Assembly: GCF_030407455.1 (NCBI RefSeq) | Contig: NZ_JASDDJ010000011.1 | Location: forward strand, 1 to 64,000 | DNA: 64,000 nucleotides | Direction: 5' to 3' | DNA from: Psychrobacter sp. 5A.1 | GTDB lineage: Bacteria > Pseudomonadota > Gammaproteobacteria > Pseudomonadales > Moraxellaceae | Shown: in pieces, positions 44,498-54,052 of the stretch | Numbering within the stretch: position 1 is the first letter of the stretch | Layout of the letters: the number at the start of each line of letters is the position of its first letter | Position numbers and translations under genes: made by a program | Notes under the pieces: model-generated | Seen by the model: the letters and a program-made list of their open reading frames with translations, nothing else | Told to the model about the DNA's origin: nothing | The model's database searches: none

Positions 44498-45592
44498 TTA
44501 TTCATTGTCGCCTATGACGACTACTAAACCCTCATCAGCTGCTATTTTACCTTCGCAAATGTCTTCATAAACCTCCAGCAAGCCATTAACCCCGTCAAGC
44601 TCTTGAATTTTTAGCCATGCATTGGTTTTCGCTGTGCTGTGCATGACGTAGCGCATGGAGCGTTTGTTGAATTCTTCAGGGCCCCATTCTTTCATGCATT
44701 GCTGTACATGACTGGGCGCAAAAAACTGCTGGCTACGTTCTTGAATGATACCGTCTACATGACGAGGTTCGTCCCAATGTGTGATACCGACATTACTGGT
44801 ATAACGCATGTTATCGCCTAAGTGTCTATGTAGACGGCTAAGCACATCGGTATTGGCTGACATATCTACGATGACCGTCGGCTTAGTTGCATCAATCTGC
44901 TCAAGCGTGTCATAGCTAAGCACACTGTCATAAGCATCGATGGAATTAACAAAATCTATATGACGGTTTGAGGTGAGGCCGATAACGTGCGGTGCGTCTT
45001 TATCATCAGTGAGGCCATAGGCTAGGCCAATACTGGTTTTACTAGAGGCACTGATAATCACCACTTGCTCTGCACCAAACCAATCATTGCGCTTCAATAA
45101 ATCATGCAGGCAAAATGAGGTTAAGTGCAATACGAACAGTAGCATGCGCTGATTGTCATGGGCGCGGTCATAGTTTGGTTCGTGGTTAACGCGCTGATAC
45201 ATATTGTAGCCAGGCGGCAGCTCGGCACGATGGGCACTACCATCGAGCAAGCTGGTTTTCGTGACTCGCTTGGGGGTAATAATTAATTCGCTGGCTGGCG
45301 GGAAGTAGCCAAATAGTCGTTCACCGACGGGCAGCGCATCACTATTGGACTCAACAACATCGGCAAAGCCCCAGACTGGAATAATGCCCCATTTTTCAGG
45401 TTCATCGCCATTTGGCGGGAAAAACTGCCAATAGCGTAATTGGTCACCCATGACTGCATAAGTAATATTGTTGGCGGTAAAGGCAAAGCGATCAACTTTG
45501 ACGCGTACTTCGCCATCACCGAGAGTGTGTATAGGCGTTTCTTGCAGGCGAGCTTGGGTTAGGTTTGTCTTGTTTGTCTGAAATTCTTGCAT
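44498..45592 (-). CDS. DUF2855 family protein
   Basis: A 364-residue protein of the DUF2855 family, which resembles zinc-independent medium-chain dehydrogenases/reductases. It shows the N-terminal GDGEVRVKVDRFAFTANNITYAVMGDQLRYWQFFP, a Rossmann-like middle (VVIISASSKTSIGLAYGL, VIGLTSNRHIDFV, YDSVLSYDTLEQI) and the C-terminal FFAPSHVQQCMKEWG. AAGGAAG precedes the ATG. It lies 51 bases downstream of a flavoprotein monooxygenase in the same direction, so the two probably act on one substrate under the divergent TetR regulator. Confidence 0.85.
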   Translation of the reverse strand: MQEFQTNKTNLTQARLQETPIHTLGDGEVRVKVDRFAFTANNITYAVMGDQLRYWQFFPPNGDEPEKWGIIPVWGFADVVESNSDALPVGERLFGYFPPASELIITPKRVTKTSLLDGSAHRAELPPGYNMYQRVNHEPNYDRAHDNQRMLLFVLHLTSFCLHDLLKRNDWFGAEQVVIISASSKTSIGLAYGLTDDKDAPHVIGLTSNRHIDFVNSIDAYDSVLSYDTLEQIDATKPTVIVDMSANTDVLSRLHRHLGDNMRYTSNVGITHWDEPRHVDGIIQERSQQFFAPSHVQQCMKEWGPEEFNKRSMRYVMHSTAKTNAWLKIQELDGVNGLLEVYEDICEGKIAADEGLVVVIGDNE

Positions 45593-45643
45593 AGTCGCTT
45601 CCTTGACAGTTGTTCTTGATAGTTATTATTAAATAGTTACTTT

Positions 45644-47083
45644 TTAGGTATTAGCGGTGTTGGCTTGACGTGCTGCCGTTATTTGCATAACTTCACCCAT
45701 TAGTTTAGGCATATTAGCAGCAGCTTTTGGTCCTGCTGTTTTTAGACGCTTAAGGATGGCCATTTCTTCAGGTGTTGTGTCTTCGCTGGCTTGTACCAGT
45801 TTAGTAAAACCATCTAAGCGATTGCCAATCATCCATTTACGTAGCTCAGGCTCTTTTGACCAGCGCATTTGGTTTTGCATTTGTGAGACTACACCAACCA
45901 ACCAGTCTGTATCATGGTTCGGTATAGGCACCACGCGGCATAACTCGTTTTTTATCGTTTCATCATCATAGTTGGCCTCGACATGAGCGGTAAACGCGGC
46001 ACTAAATATGGGTTGATAGGTACGCACCGTTTGAATGACCACCGTATTGCCTTTGAACACATCGTACGTCTCGGTCACTGGTACTGCCCGTGCAGAGCAA
46101 TCGATATGCATGGTATTGGTGGTAGTAGCAACACTGTCATCACCAAAATAGATTCTATCAGTATCTAGACGGGTTACACGGCCTTTACGTACAATGTTTT
46201 TAACACGGCGTAACTGTGTCAGCTCATCACTACTAATGGTGGCGCCATGGAACATTTGCGGGCGTACATTTGGATCAATACGCATTAATACGCCGCCTTT
46301 TTCTAATCGATTAAACAGGTCTTCGATGTTTTCAGCTTCAGCAATCGCTTCTGCTTGAGTGGCCTGTGCCCCTATAGTATGGGTGAAAAAATCACGAGAG
46401 GGTTGGGTGTTTTTACGATCGATCAGCCAAGCATCTCTTGGCATAATCCATGTGATATGGTCCGGATCAATTTGGTTTTCTAGTAGCCATAAAACCGCAT
46501 CAATACCTGTTTTTCCGCCGCCGATAATCACGTAACCATCACGGGGTTTGGTTAGACTCGGCAAGTCATTTAACGGGCCAAACTTAACGCCTTCAGCAAT
46601 CTCAAAATTTGGAGTATGGGTCGCTGGCACTGAGGTTTTGAAATAAGTACCATCAATGATTTTTTTATTGACCTTAACCTCATAACGGATGTCAGACAGT
46701 AGGGAGGAGAATTTCCCTTCGCCCTTGTATTCACACATCGGGAAGTACTTCACACGGCCACTTGGTAAAAACGTGTGCTTCATGACTCTATCAAAGTAGG
46801 CCATGATTTCTGCCCCTGATGCTAGCTCAGACAAGCCTTTGTTTAAGCCAATCTCGTCAACCATACCGCAGCAAAGCTCACGCGAGCTGACACCATAAAA
46901 AGACGACGGCTGATGTAAGGTAACAAATGAATAGGCGTCGTTCCAATGACCGCCTGGCTTATGATGTTTATCGACAATAATAATATTGGCATCTGTCTCT
47001 GTAAGTAGCACGTCGGCAAAAGCCATACCCACCGCGCCACTACCAATGATTAGATAATCCGTTTCTAGCTGTTGAATACTCAT
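45644..47083 (-). CDS. FAD-dependent monooxygenase-like oxidoreductase
   Basis: Flavoprotein of 479 residues, with the FAD-binding GSGAVGMAFADVLL Rossmann motif near residue 15 and acidic strand end IIVDKH, then PGGHWNDAYSFVTLHQPSSFYGV as in flavin monooxygenases and NAD(P)-binding proteins. The second dinucleotide site is VIIGGGKTGIDAVLWLL. Substrate unknown. ATG 47083 is selected because AAGGA precedes it and the reading begins directly on the FAD strand (QQLETDYLIIG); an upstream start would run into the operator region. Leader gene of a two-gene operon with DUF2855. Confidence 0.85.
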   Translation of the reverse strand: MSIQQLETDYLIIGSGAVGMAFADVLLTETDANIIIVDKHHKPGGHWNDAYSFVTLHQPSSFYGVSSRELCCGMVDEIGLNKGLSELASGAEIMAYFDRVMKHTFLPSGRVKYFPMCEYKGEGKFSSLLSDIRYEVKVNKKIIDGTYFKTSVPATHTPNFEIAEGVKFGPLNDLPSLTKPRDGYVIIGGGKTGIDAVLWLLENQIDPDHITWIMPRDAWLIDRKNTQPSRDFFTHTIGAQATQAEAIAEAENIEDLFNRLEKGGVLMRIDPNVRPQMFHGATISSDELTQLRRVKNIVRKGRVTRLDTDRIYFGDDSVATTTNTMHIDCSARAVPVTETYDVFKGNTVVIQTVRTYQPIFSAAFTAHVEANYDDETIKNELCRVVPIPNHDTDWLVGVVSQMQNQMRWSKEPELRKWMIGNRLDGFTKLVQASEDTTPEEMAILKRLKTAGPKAAANMPKLMGEVMQITAARQANTANT

Positions 47084-47115
47084 AGCGTCCTTACTCTTAA
47101 GTTGAGTTTCTATCG

Positions 47116-47177
47116 ACACAATCAATTATGAATTGATTGTGTATAACAGTGTTATATACTAGAATAACACTGTTATA
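47116..47177. promoter_or_regulatory. Operator cluster for the divergent TetR regulator
   Basis: Three overlapping dyads lie between the divergent genes. ACACAATCAATT/AATTGATTGTGT (47116-47142) is a perfect 12-bp palindrome around ATG. TATAACAGTGTTATA is at 47142-47156 and its inverted copy AATAACACTGTTATA at 47163-47177. The repeated 15-mer is the likely TetR-family binding site. Confidence 0.75.
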
Positions 47178-47202
47178 ATTGTCAAGACATAGTGAGAATC
47201 TA

Positions 47203-47790
47203 ATGGATGCCAGAACCAAAATACTAAACGCCGCATCAGCGCTTTTCTTAGAAGGAGGCGGGGATGCCTTAAGCGTGCGTGGTATCTCTAAACGCGCAGG
47301 TCTGTCTACAATCGGTATATACAGCCATTTTCAAGGTAAGCAAGGCATACTAGATGCGCTGTACATAGAAGGGTTTAACCTAGTCCGTGAAGCCATGGAT
47401 GTGATTCCAGAGGGCAAAGCATGTAAAGAGCAAGTATTAGAAGCGTGCTTGGGTTATCTCAATGTGGGCGAGCAACACGAGGCACACTATCGGCTGATTT
47501 TTGGAGAATCTGATGCAGGATATCAGCCCTCTGAAGAAGCAGTTGCTGCTAGAGACAGTGCGTTTTCGAAACTGGTACGGGTGGCTGGCTCGTATCTACC
47601 AGATGGTGCGACTATTGAGGAGCGCAGACAAATAGCGCTAGATATCTGGGCCATCGTGCACGGCTACGTGAGTATCAGTCATCACATGGTGTTTACTGAT
47701 GATATAAATTTGGACTGGAAGTCAATGGCGCTACGAGTGGTAGAAGTACAATTGGATGCCATTGACATAACTAAATCTAAGCATCAGTAA
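47203..47790 (+). CDS. TetR-family regulator
   Basis: A 195-residue repressor from ATG 47203. The helix-turn-helix is in TKILNAASALFLEGGGDALSVRGISKRAGLSTIGIYSHFQGKQGILDALY; the C-terminal ligand domain is of the usual size. It is divergent from the monooxygenase/DUF2855 operon with paired palindromes between, so it very probably represses both itself and that operon and responds to the monooxygenase substrate. Confidence 0.9.
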   Translation: MDARTKILNAASALFLEGGGDALSVRGISKRAGLSTIGIYSHFQGKQGILDALYIEGFNLVREAMDVIPEGKACKEQVLEACLGYLNVGEQHEAHYRLIFGESDAGYQPSEEAVAARDSAFSKLVRVAGSYLPDGATIEERRQIALDIWAIVHGYVSISHHMVFTDDINLDWKSMALRVVEVQLDAIDITKSKHQ

Positions 47791-47867
47791 GGCATTCTAA
47801 ACGAGCCGATAAATCAGCAGTATGGAGGTGAAAATCAATATCAAACAGCGATCCGTAAGTATTGATT

Positions 47868-47966
47868 ATAGCTGGTTAATATCGGGATATTAACCAGCTA
47901 TTTGGCAAGATTTAGCCATTTTTAACCCATTTAGATAACTATCGATTGAATTGAGGACACGCCCTA
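47868..47966 (-). repeat. Half miniature element ending in a perfect hairpin
   Basis: The right part matches the left half of the 174-bp element in reverse orientation, ending GAGGACACGCCCTA. The inner edge has become a perfect palindrome: AGCTGGTTAATATC at 47870-47883 and GATATTAACCAGCT at 47886-47899. It may stop TetR-gene transcription. Confidence 0.65.
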
Positions 47967-48054
47967 ACAAACATATGCCTTTTATCTTGTAAACGGCATT
48001 GCTTTAGGTTATTTTTCACTGTTGATTACAGTTATTTAACCAAGGAGAGGTAGT

Positions 48055-50109
48055 TTGGATACTAAGTTATCACCGCTTAAGATTTCAGTGGTTGCGGCGC
48101 TGACACTGCTTACAGGCTCGCAAGTATTTGCAGAGGCCAAGTACGGTGATTATGGTACAGGAACGGCGCTGACGCTTGCCCGTGACTATGCTGGCAGGTA
48201 TACAGGATCTGATAAAGAAGTCCAAGCTGCTGATTATATGCAGCAACGTATGAGCATCGATGGTAGTAACAACCAAGTCGATCGTCAGGCTTTTGATTTC
48301 GTAGCGCCTCGTGGTTTATTCAAAGGTCAAACGTTAACGAGTAATAACGTTGTCGTAACCCAAAAAGGCAGTGCTGATACTAACAGAACGCTATTTGTCG
48401 GCGCACATTATGATTCTGCCGTCGCCTATCCAAATTACGAAAACCTAGAGGCACTGGATGATAATGCTTCTGGGTCTGGCGTCTTAACTGAGTTGACAAA
48501 AAACCTGACAGGTATTGAGACAGAGCATGACATTCAGTTTGTGGCATTTGGTGCAGAGGAGGGCGGTCTCAATGGTTCAAAGGCGTTTGTTGATCAGCTC
48601 ACGGACGTGGAAAAATCAACAGCGTTGGGTATGATTAACCTAGACAGTCTGATTACAGGCGACAAAATGTACGCCAATGCAGGACGAAATGCTTATGACA
48701 ATGCCGGCAATGAAGTGGCTGCCAATGTAAGTTTGCGTGAAAATGCACTGCGTATTGCTAAAGCGCTTGGTATTACACTAGAAGTCAACCCAGCCATTAT
48801 TGCACCAGGTGAGACCGAACCCTATAAGCCTTATGGTGTTGGCTGCTGTAGCGATCAAGAGTCTTTTGATAGTGTCATGCAGGTCGTAGGGTTTGAGGCA
48901 ACAAACTGGAGCCTTGGGCCTGATTATGATGGTTACACGCAAACTAAAAACCCAGATATTCCAGCCGGCTATACGTGGCATAACCCTGCATTAGACAATG
49001 AGGAAGTTCTTACTGCGGCCTTTGGTGCAGAACGCATAGCGCAAAGAATGCGTGACTATTCTCGTATCATTAGTAGACTGATTGTGGAGCAAACCAATGC
49101 TGATATCATCGCATCAACCAAAAGTACGCTCAATCTGCAAAATACGATGGGTGCTGCGTTAAAAATTAATGCTACCGACTCACATTCAGCGGTGCTTGAG
49201 CGTGCCAATGCTTTGGCATTGCATACTTTCGATGATGCGAAGCCTTTTGATTCCGAGTCGCGTACTCAGGTTTGGGTAGATGGATCTCAAAGCTATGTAG
49301 ATGCTGATGAGGTGCAAGAGGGCACTCGCGCCAATATTGGTCTGTATGGCGAATATACTGTACAGCCGAGCTGGCGTGTTGGCGTAGGTATACAAGCGGC
49401 CAATCAAAACAATAAAAGCGTAGAAAACGGCATTGAAAAAGATACGAGTTACGGTGTTCAGGCATATTCTTTATTGGGCGGAAAAGACACGGCTTGGTGG
49501 AACACCACATCTCTGAGCTTATCTAAACATGACTTGGACGTTAATAGAACGGTAAAACTGGATGGCAATGATGGTATCAATATTATCAACAATAGCGAAC
49601 GTGGTGATGCGGATGCCGATGTGTTTAGCGCATACAATGAGCTTGGCTACAACTTTCTTATCAAGAAAAACGTCGCGCATGGTGCCTTTTTGGGTCTGAA
49701 TTACAGTGATACAGATATAGATGGTTATACCAGTGGTAATGCCAATTCTCGCACTGCACTTGAGGTCGATAGCACGTCTAGCGAGGCATGGGATTCAGAG
49801 CTTGGTTATCAGTTGCAGTATGGCTTTGATTTGATGGGCACGCCTGCCAAACTTCAAGGAAAAATCGCTTACGTGCATGTGATCGACGATGGTTTAACAG
49901 ATAGTTTATCGACAACGTCTTTAGCTGACGGTCAAACAAGAGAGGTTAGCCTCACTCAAGCAGATAAAGATGACGACTATGGACGTTTTGAGCTGAGTGT
50001 GAGTAACAAGGTTCATAAAAACGTTTATGCGTATCTGAATGGCGATACCACCTTTGCACGTGACGATAAAGACAGCTCAGTACAACTAGGCTTGCAATAT
50101 CAATTTTAA
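48055..50109 (+). CDS. Autotransporter with M28 peptidase passenger
   Basis: A 684-residue type Va autotransporter. A signal peptide ends near QVFA-E. The passenger (about 30-350) is an M28-type zinc aminopeptidase: FVGAHYDS (zinc His near 118), LDDNASGSG (bridging Asp), and FGAEEGGLNGS (catalytic and zinc Glu pair). The C-terminal part, from about 415, alternates beta strands (GLYGEYTVQPSWRVGVGIQAANQN, SSVQLGLQYQF) and ends in Phe, as expected for the outer-membrane beta barrel. The start is TTG 48055 behind AAGGAGAGG; no ATG fits the signal peptide. The enzyme is presumably exposed at the cell surface. Confidence 0.88.
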   Translation: MDTKLSPLKISVVAALTLLTGSQVFAEAKYGDYGTGTALTLARDYAGRYTGSDKEVQAADYMQQRMSIDGSNNQVDRQAFDFVAPRGLFKGQTLTSNNVVVTQKGSADTNRTLFVGAHYDSAVAYPNYENLEALDDNASGSGVLTELTKNLTGIETEHDIQFVAFGAEEGGLNGSKAFVDQLTDVEKSTALGMINLDSLITGDKMYANAGRNAYDNAGNEVAANVSLRENALRIAKALGITLEVNPAIIAPGETEPYKPYGVGCCSDQESFDSVMQVVGFEATNWSLGPDYDGYTQTKNPDIPAGYTWHNPALDNEEVLTAAFGAERIAQRMRDYSRIISRLIVEQTNADIIASTKSTLNLQNTMGAALKINATDSHSAVLERANALALHTFDDAKPFDSESRTQVWVDGSQSYVDADEVQEGTRANIGLYGEYTVQPSWRVGVGIQAANQNNKSVENGIEKDTSYGVQAYSLLGGKDTAWWNTTSLSLSKHDLDVNRTVKLDGNDGINIINNSERGDADADVFSAYNELGYNFLIKKNVAHGAFLGLNYSDTDIDGYTSGNANSRTALEVDSTSSEAWDSELGYQLQYGFDLMGTPAKLQGKIAYVHVIDDGLTDSLSTTSLADGQTREVSLTQADKDDDYGRFELSVSNKVHKNVYAYLNGDTTFARDDKDSSVQLGLQYQF

Positions 50110-50134
50110 ATCTTAATGTGTGAATGTCAGACTG

Positions 50135-50170
50135 CGCTGCTCAATAATTCATTCATGAGCAGCGTTTTTT
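50135..50170 (+). terminator. Terminator after the autotransporter gene
   Basis: CGCTGCTCA and TGAGCAGCG arms with a 12-base loop, then six Ts. Confidence 0.92.
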
Positions 50171-50283
50171 GCTTATGTATGTCAATATATTAATTATAAG
50201 TGCGTATTGCTGATTACCGCTACAATACTCAGATTCAGTAATAGCAATGTGTGCGAAATATTAAAAAAATAGGGGTGGCGTAT

Positions 50284-51027
50284 ATGTTTGGCATCATAAA
50301 AGACTGGCGTGAGCAGCGCATACTAGATAATAGCGAGTTTACCCATACCGATTGGATGCAGGCAGCTAAACGTATTGTGATACTCGACAGATTAAGTGTT
50401 GATGAGATGACGCATTTATTCGAGCTCGCGACGTTGTTTTTGGCTGATAAATCCATCACTGGTGCGCAAGGATTCGAGATTACCAATGCTGTCAGACAGT
50501 CTATTGCGTTGCAAGCCTGTTTGCCGATCTTGAACTTAGGCCTTGACTGGTATGCTGGCTGGTCATCTATCATTATTTATGCAGGTTCGTATAAAAGTGA
50601 TAGCACTACAGTAGATGAGTTTGGTATCGTCCACGAAGGCAGTCAGCACCGTAGCGGAGAAGCATGGCTGCGAGGGCCTGTCATTCTCTCATGGAAGGAC
50701 GCTAAGCACTCAGGCGAACGTGACGGACACAACGTTGTCATTCATGAGTTTGTACATAAAATCGATATGATGAATGGGCGTGCCAATGGCTTTCCGCCTA
50801 TGCAACCTAATATGGATCCTGCCAACTGGACACAGATTATGAGCCGCGACTTTGAGGACTTTCAGACACATCGTAAGTCAGGTCTAGATCGTTATGGAGC
50901 GACCAATCCTGCGGAGTTTTTTGCAGTTTTGAGTGAAGTGTTTTTTGAAACACCGCAAAAGCTAGTAGACGCTTATCCTGATATTTATGAGATTATGGTG
51001 AAATTCTTTCGTCAGACGCCGTTATGA
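50284..51027 (+). CDS. mtfA: MtfA-like zinc peptidase
   Basis: A 247-residue protein of the MtfA/DUF980 family; E. coli MtfA is a zinc metallopeptidase that titrates the Mlc repressor. The metal motif HEFVH is near 153, followed by KIDMMNGRANGFPPM, and the C-terminal block DRYGATNPAEFFAVLSEVFFETPQKL is characteristic. ATG 50284 follows a GGGGTGG; an upstream GTG is less suited. Its stop overlaps the ATG of the RhuM-Fic remnant. Whether Mlc exists here cannot be seen. Confidence 0.87.
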   Translation: MFGIIKDWREQRILDNSEFTHTDWMQAAKRIVILDRLSVDEMTHLFELATLFLADKSITGAQGFEITNAVRQSIALQACLPILNLGLDWYAGWSSIIIYAGSYKSDSTTVDEFGIVHEGSQHRSGEAWLRGPVILSWKDAKHSGERDGHNVVIHEFVHKIDMMNGRANGFPPMQPNMDPANWTQIMSRDFEDFQTHRKSGLDRYGATNPAEFFAVLSEVFFETPQKLVDAYPDIYEIMVKFFRQTPL

Positions 51028-51563
51028 GTGATATTTATAGAGATTGTGACAGTAAACTGTATTCAAGACAGCATAAGCATGTTGGAGTTGGGAAAGCTGA
51101 GGTGATTAACACTATAAGTGATAATGTGGCAAAAGTAGAAATCTATGAAAGTGCTGATGGAAAGGCGCAAGTAGATGTACGTTTTGAGCAAGAGACAGTC
51201 TGGTTGTCACAAGCACAAATGACCGAGTTATTTGGTCGTGACCAATCAGTGGTTTCTCGTCATATCGCCAATGCCATAAGAGATGAAGAAATCGATGAAA
51301 AAAGCAATATGCAAAAAATGCATATTGCAAATTCAGACCGTCCGGTGACTTTTTATGACCTAGATGTGGTTATATCAGTCGGTTATCGCATAAAATCTCC
51401 TCAAGGTGTGCAATGTAACCATCGACTGCTGAATGATAAAGGTGACATGATCATCAATAACACTGGGCTTGCGGCATTAACCTTATTGGTCGCTGAATCT
51501 GACCCCAATCAAAAAGAGACTTTGATTAAATTGATTATGAATATGCTGTCGTTAGAGGGCTAG
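51024..51563 (+). pseudogene. RhuM-Fic fusion with the Fic core deleted
   Basis: The frame encodes a RhuM-type N-terminal part (VDVRFEQETVWLSQAQMTELFGRDQSVVSRHIANAIRDEEI, then FYDLDVVISVGYRIKSPQGVQ) joined at once to the far C-terminal end of a Fic/DOC protein (NHRLLNDKGDMIINNTGLAALTLLVAESDPNQKETLIKLIMNMLSLEG). Intact RhuM-Fic proteins carry a full Fic domain with HPFxxGNxR between these parts; here it is missing in frame, leaving 179 residues. The AMP-transfer function must be lost, although the DNA-binding-like part could still be made. It begins in a 4-base overlap with the MtfA-like gene. Confidence 0.7.
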
Positions 51564-51721
51564 TAAAAAAGCTTGTCATTAAAAACTATACCAAAAACAA
51601 AGTTACATAAGTTGTAAAATATATATTAATATTTGAATATATGGTATTTATAATCAGATAGATCAGGCTGCCATTTTAAACGCACCCTATAAAAATGGTC
51701 AGTCAATCGTTTTTCTACGCC

Positions 51722-52390
51722 TTAAACCGTCCATTGGTCATTAATGATCGCCACCAGATAACGCTTGCCTTGATACTCATCAAATACTAGGCGTAGAGCG
51801 CGCCAGTCCATTCCAGCGTATCTTTCTGTACCTTTATGATAGAACTCTACAACATCTGATTTTTGATATATGTTGTCTATGTTATTAATCATATTGCCAT
51901 GAGACTTAAGGTTATTGCTGCTAGGCGTAACACTATTAAACTTGTTGGCTGCAACCCAAGTATCTAAATATGCTGGTAGTGGCGTGATTAATAGATCGCC
52001 AGTGCCGTCTTTTTCGCCCCAAGTGAAGCGAATTTTGGACTGTTGTAGATACTGCGCATATTGTCCGCGACTAAAGACTTTATCAGTCCCTGGACGCACA
52101 TAAGCGTACATCGAAAACCGAACGCCGCGTGTTGGATGAATATCATCAATGATAGCAGCATAGTTTTGATTCGCTAATGCTTGCTGAATATGTGTGGCTT
52201 GCTGTATCAGCGTCTGTTGACTGATATCAGCATGATTAGGCATTGATGAGCTACTGGCTGGTTGCGAGATAATAGCTTCGCTGGACTCGGAAGTAGACTG
52301 GCAGCCAGTTGCGGTCAAAGTAAGCAACAAAAGGCTGCTAGAGGCCAATGTCGCAGAACTTCCCTTAAAAACAGTAGGTAATATCGTCAT
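51722..52390 (-). CDS. Hypothetical lipoprotein
   Basis: A 222-residue protein with signal peptide and lipobox TATGC, then a Ser-rich linker to about residue 50. The mature part contains IHPTRGVRFSMYAYVRPGTDKVF, ITPLPAYLDTWVAANKFNSV, and the C-terminal RALRLVFDEYQGKRYLVAIINDQWTV, a pattern also seen in uncharacterised lipoproteins. AAGGATG precedes the ATG. No function can be assigned. Confidence 0.7.
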   Translation of the reverse strand: MTILPTVFKGSSATLASSSLLLLTLTATGCQSTSESSEAIISQPASSSSMPNHADISQQTLIQQATHIQQALANQNYAAIIDDIHPTRGVRFSMYAYVRPGTDKVFSRGQYAQYLQQSKIRFTWGEKDGTGDLLITPLPAYLDTWVAANKFNSVTPSSNNLKSHGNMINNIDNIYQKSDVVEFYHKGTERYAGMDWRALRLVFDEYQGKRYLVAIINDQWTV

Positions 52391-52531
52391 AAAACCATCC
52401 TTACACAGTTATTAACGAAAGAGATATCATTATAAATTGTCATGGGACCAAATAAGAAAATAGCATAAAATCGCCATTTCATCGAGATTTTGGTAAGTAA
52501 ACCTGAATAATACGATAATACAGCAGCATCC

Positions 52532-52705
52532 TAGGGCGTGTGCTCATTTTAAAAATGGTGATAAAAATGAGATAAATTGCCGTCAAACAAGGAAAATAGT
52601 GCAGATAATATCGAGATATTGACCAACTATTTGACGATGTTTGGCAAAATTTAGCTGTTTTTAGCCCATTTAGAGGACACTCGTTTGAATTGAGGACACG
52701 CCCTA
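52532..52705 (-). mobile_element. Complete 174-bp miniature element, copy 3 (inverted)
   Basis: Begins TAGGGCGTGTGCTCATTTT and ends GAGGACACGCCCTA. The interior is the reverse complement of the copies at 11850 and 27773. Same length and TA boundaries. Confidence 0.78.
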
Positions 52706-52764
52706 GTATGGGTGTGATGTAATAGAACATAATACTTATAGAATCAAAGCTTACAGAGAACACC

Positions 52765-53259
52765 ATGCCAACATATAAATCGCTGACATTATTATTAACC
52801 ATAGGGTTGATGACTGTGGGTAACGCTACAGCGGATGTATCAAAAGTAGATCAGAAACAAAATGCCATGGCTAATATAAAGATTGCGACCATCACAAAGA
52901 TGTATCAGCAAGATATTGATGATCAAGGTATGAGTAATCCTGTGGTGCTACAGCAATATGCCGATACTGATTTGAAAGCGGCCATGCAGCTTGAGCAAGC
53001 GTATTTTGATAAAAATCAAATGTCCTGCAATATTGATTATGATGTACTGTGGAACTCGCAAGATCCTAATTATACGCAAGACAAAAAGTTTTCGATAACT
53101 GAGCAAGGTTTGGTTCAGGTCAGCTTGGCGCAAGGTAGCGATATTTATTATGAGTTGTCATGTGATGACAGTGATAATGCTGCTTGCCAAGTCGCAGACG
53201 TAATATTAGATAAAGATGGTAAAACTTTGCGCAAACATTTGCTTAAGGCTTGTCGTTAG
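52765..53259 (+). CDS. Hypothetical secreted protein
   Basis: A 164-residue protein with a Sec signal peptide (cleavage likely after NATA). The mature part has four cysteines (MSCNIDYDVLW, ELSCDDSDNAACQVADV, LKACR), which could form two disulfides in the periplasm, and a KFSITEQGLVQVSLAQGSDIYYELSCD beta stretch. I do not recognise the family. It starts 60 bases after a miniature element, which may influence its promoter. Confidence 0.65.
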   Translation: MPTYKSLTLLLTIGLMTVGNATADVSKVDQKQNAMANIKIATITKMYQQDIDDQGMSNPVVLQQYADTDLKAAMQLEQAYFDKNQMSCNIDYDVLWNSQDPNYTQDKKFSITEQGLVQVSLAQGSDIYYELSCDDSDNAACQVADVILDKDGKTLRKHLLKACR

Positions 53260-53500
53260 CAGAAAGTTAATGTGAGAAATATCTGAGCTAAGATAAATCT
53301 TAAATGAAAAACGATATAAATTATTATTCGCTTAATTGCTCAAACCGTTGATTTGTTTTCGCATAATGTATATTATGTTAAATGAAGTCTATAAGCAGTA
53401 CCCGATGATAAGTTCAAGGGTTTATGTTGATGTCATAAATAATTAGTCAGTTTCGTTAATAGCCGTTCAAATGTAATGTACATTGCATGTCTAAGTAGTT

Positions 53501-53884
53501 ATGGTAAGCATTAACTTATCGAGAGATCACCCTAGATATTGCTTTTGGAAGTCTTTGATATCATCAAAGCTGTTCATGCTACTAGCCCTTTTCTCAGCCA
53601 GTTTGCATGGAATCATCGATAAAGGCACTTTTGGTTTTATGATCGTAATATCTGCTATTGCATTAATTTTTCCATACAAGATATGGAATGGTAGCAAAGG
53701 ATGTATGTATGCCTATATCATTTCTTTCATAGTCATAATTGCCTTAATATTTTTGGCGGCTTCGGAAGTTAATCTTTTTGAAGATGGTGATCTGAGTAGA
53801 TGGGACTTTAGACAAAGTCTACTAGCAGGCCCTTTTGCCATAGTGCAGTTATTGTCTTCAAGTTCCAGATGTTGGTTAAGATAA
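53501..53884 (+). CDS. Hypothetical small membrane protein
   Basis: A 127-residue protein with three hydrophobic segments (about 22-41, 45-57, 69-87) and a short cytoplasm-like head. No family recognised. The region is AT-rich, with poor codon-bias support and no strong ribosome site, so it could be a marginal gene or a remnant. Confidence 0.4.
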   Translation: MVSINLSRDHPRYCFWKSLISSKLFMLLALFSASLHGIIDKGTFGFMIVISAIALIFPYKIWNGSKGCMYAYIISFIVIIALIFLAASEVNLFEDGDLSRWDFRQSLLAGPFAIVQLLSSSSRCWLR

Positions 53885-54052
53885 TCACAAAATGCGTTCT
53901 TTAAGCACTGATTGTTATTTAACAACCAATTATCAGTGCTTAAATTGCATCCTACAAAACCATTTTAAACTTGAATAATGTGTAGGGTGTTTCTTAAATA
54001 CCATTTGCAGCTTGTAGTCTCGTCATTAGTGCTTGAATGCTATCTAACCCAT

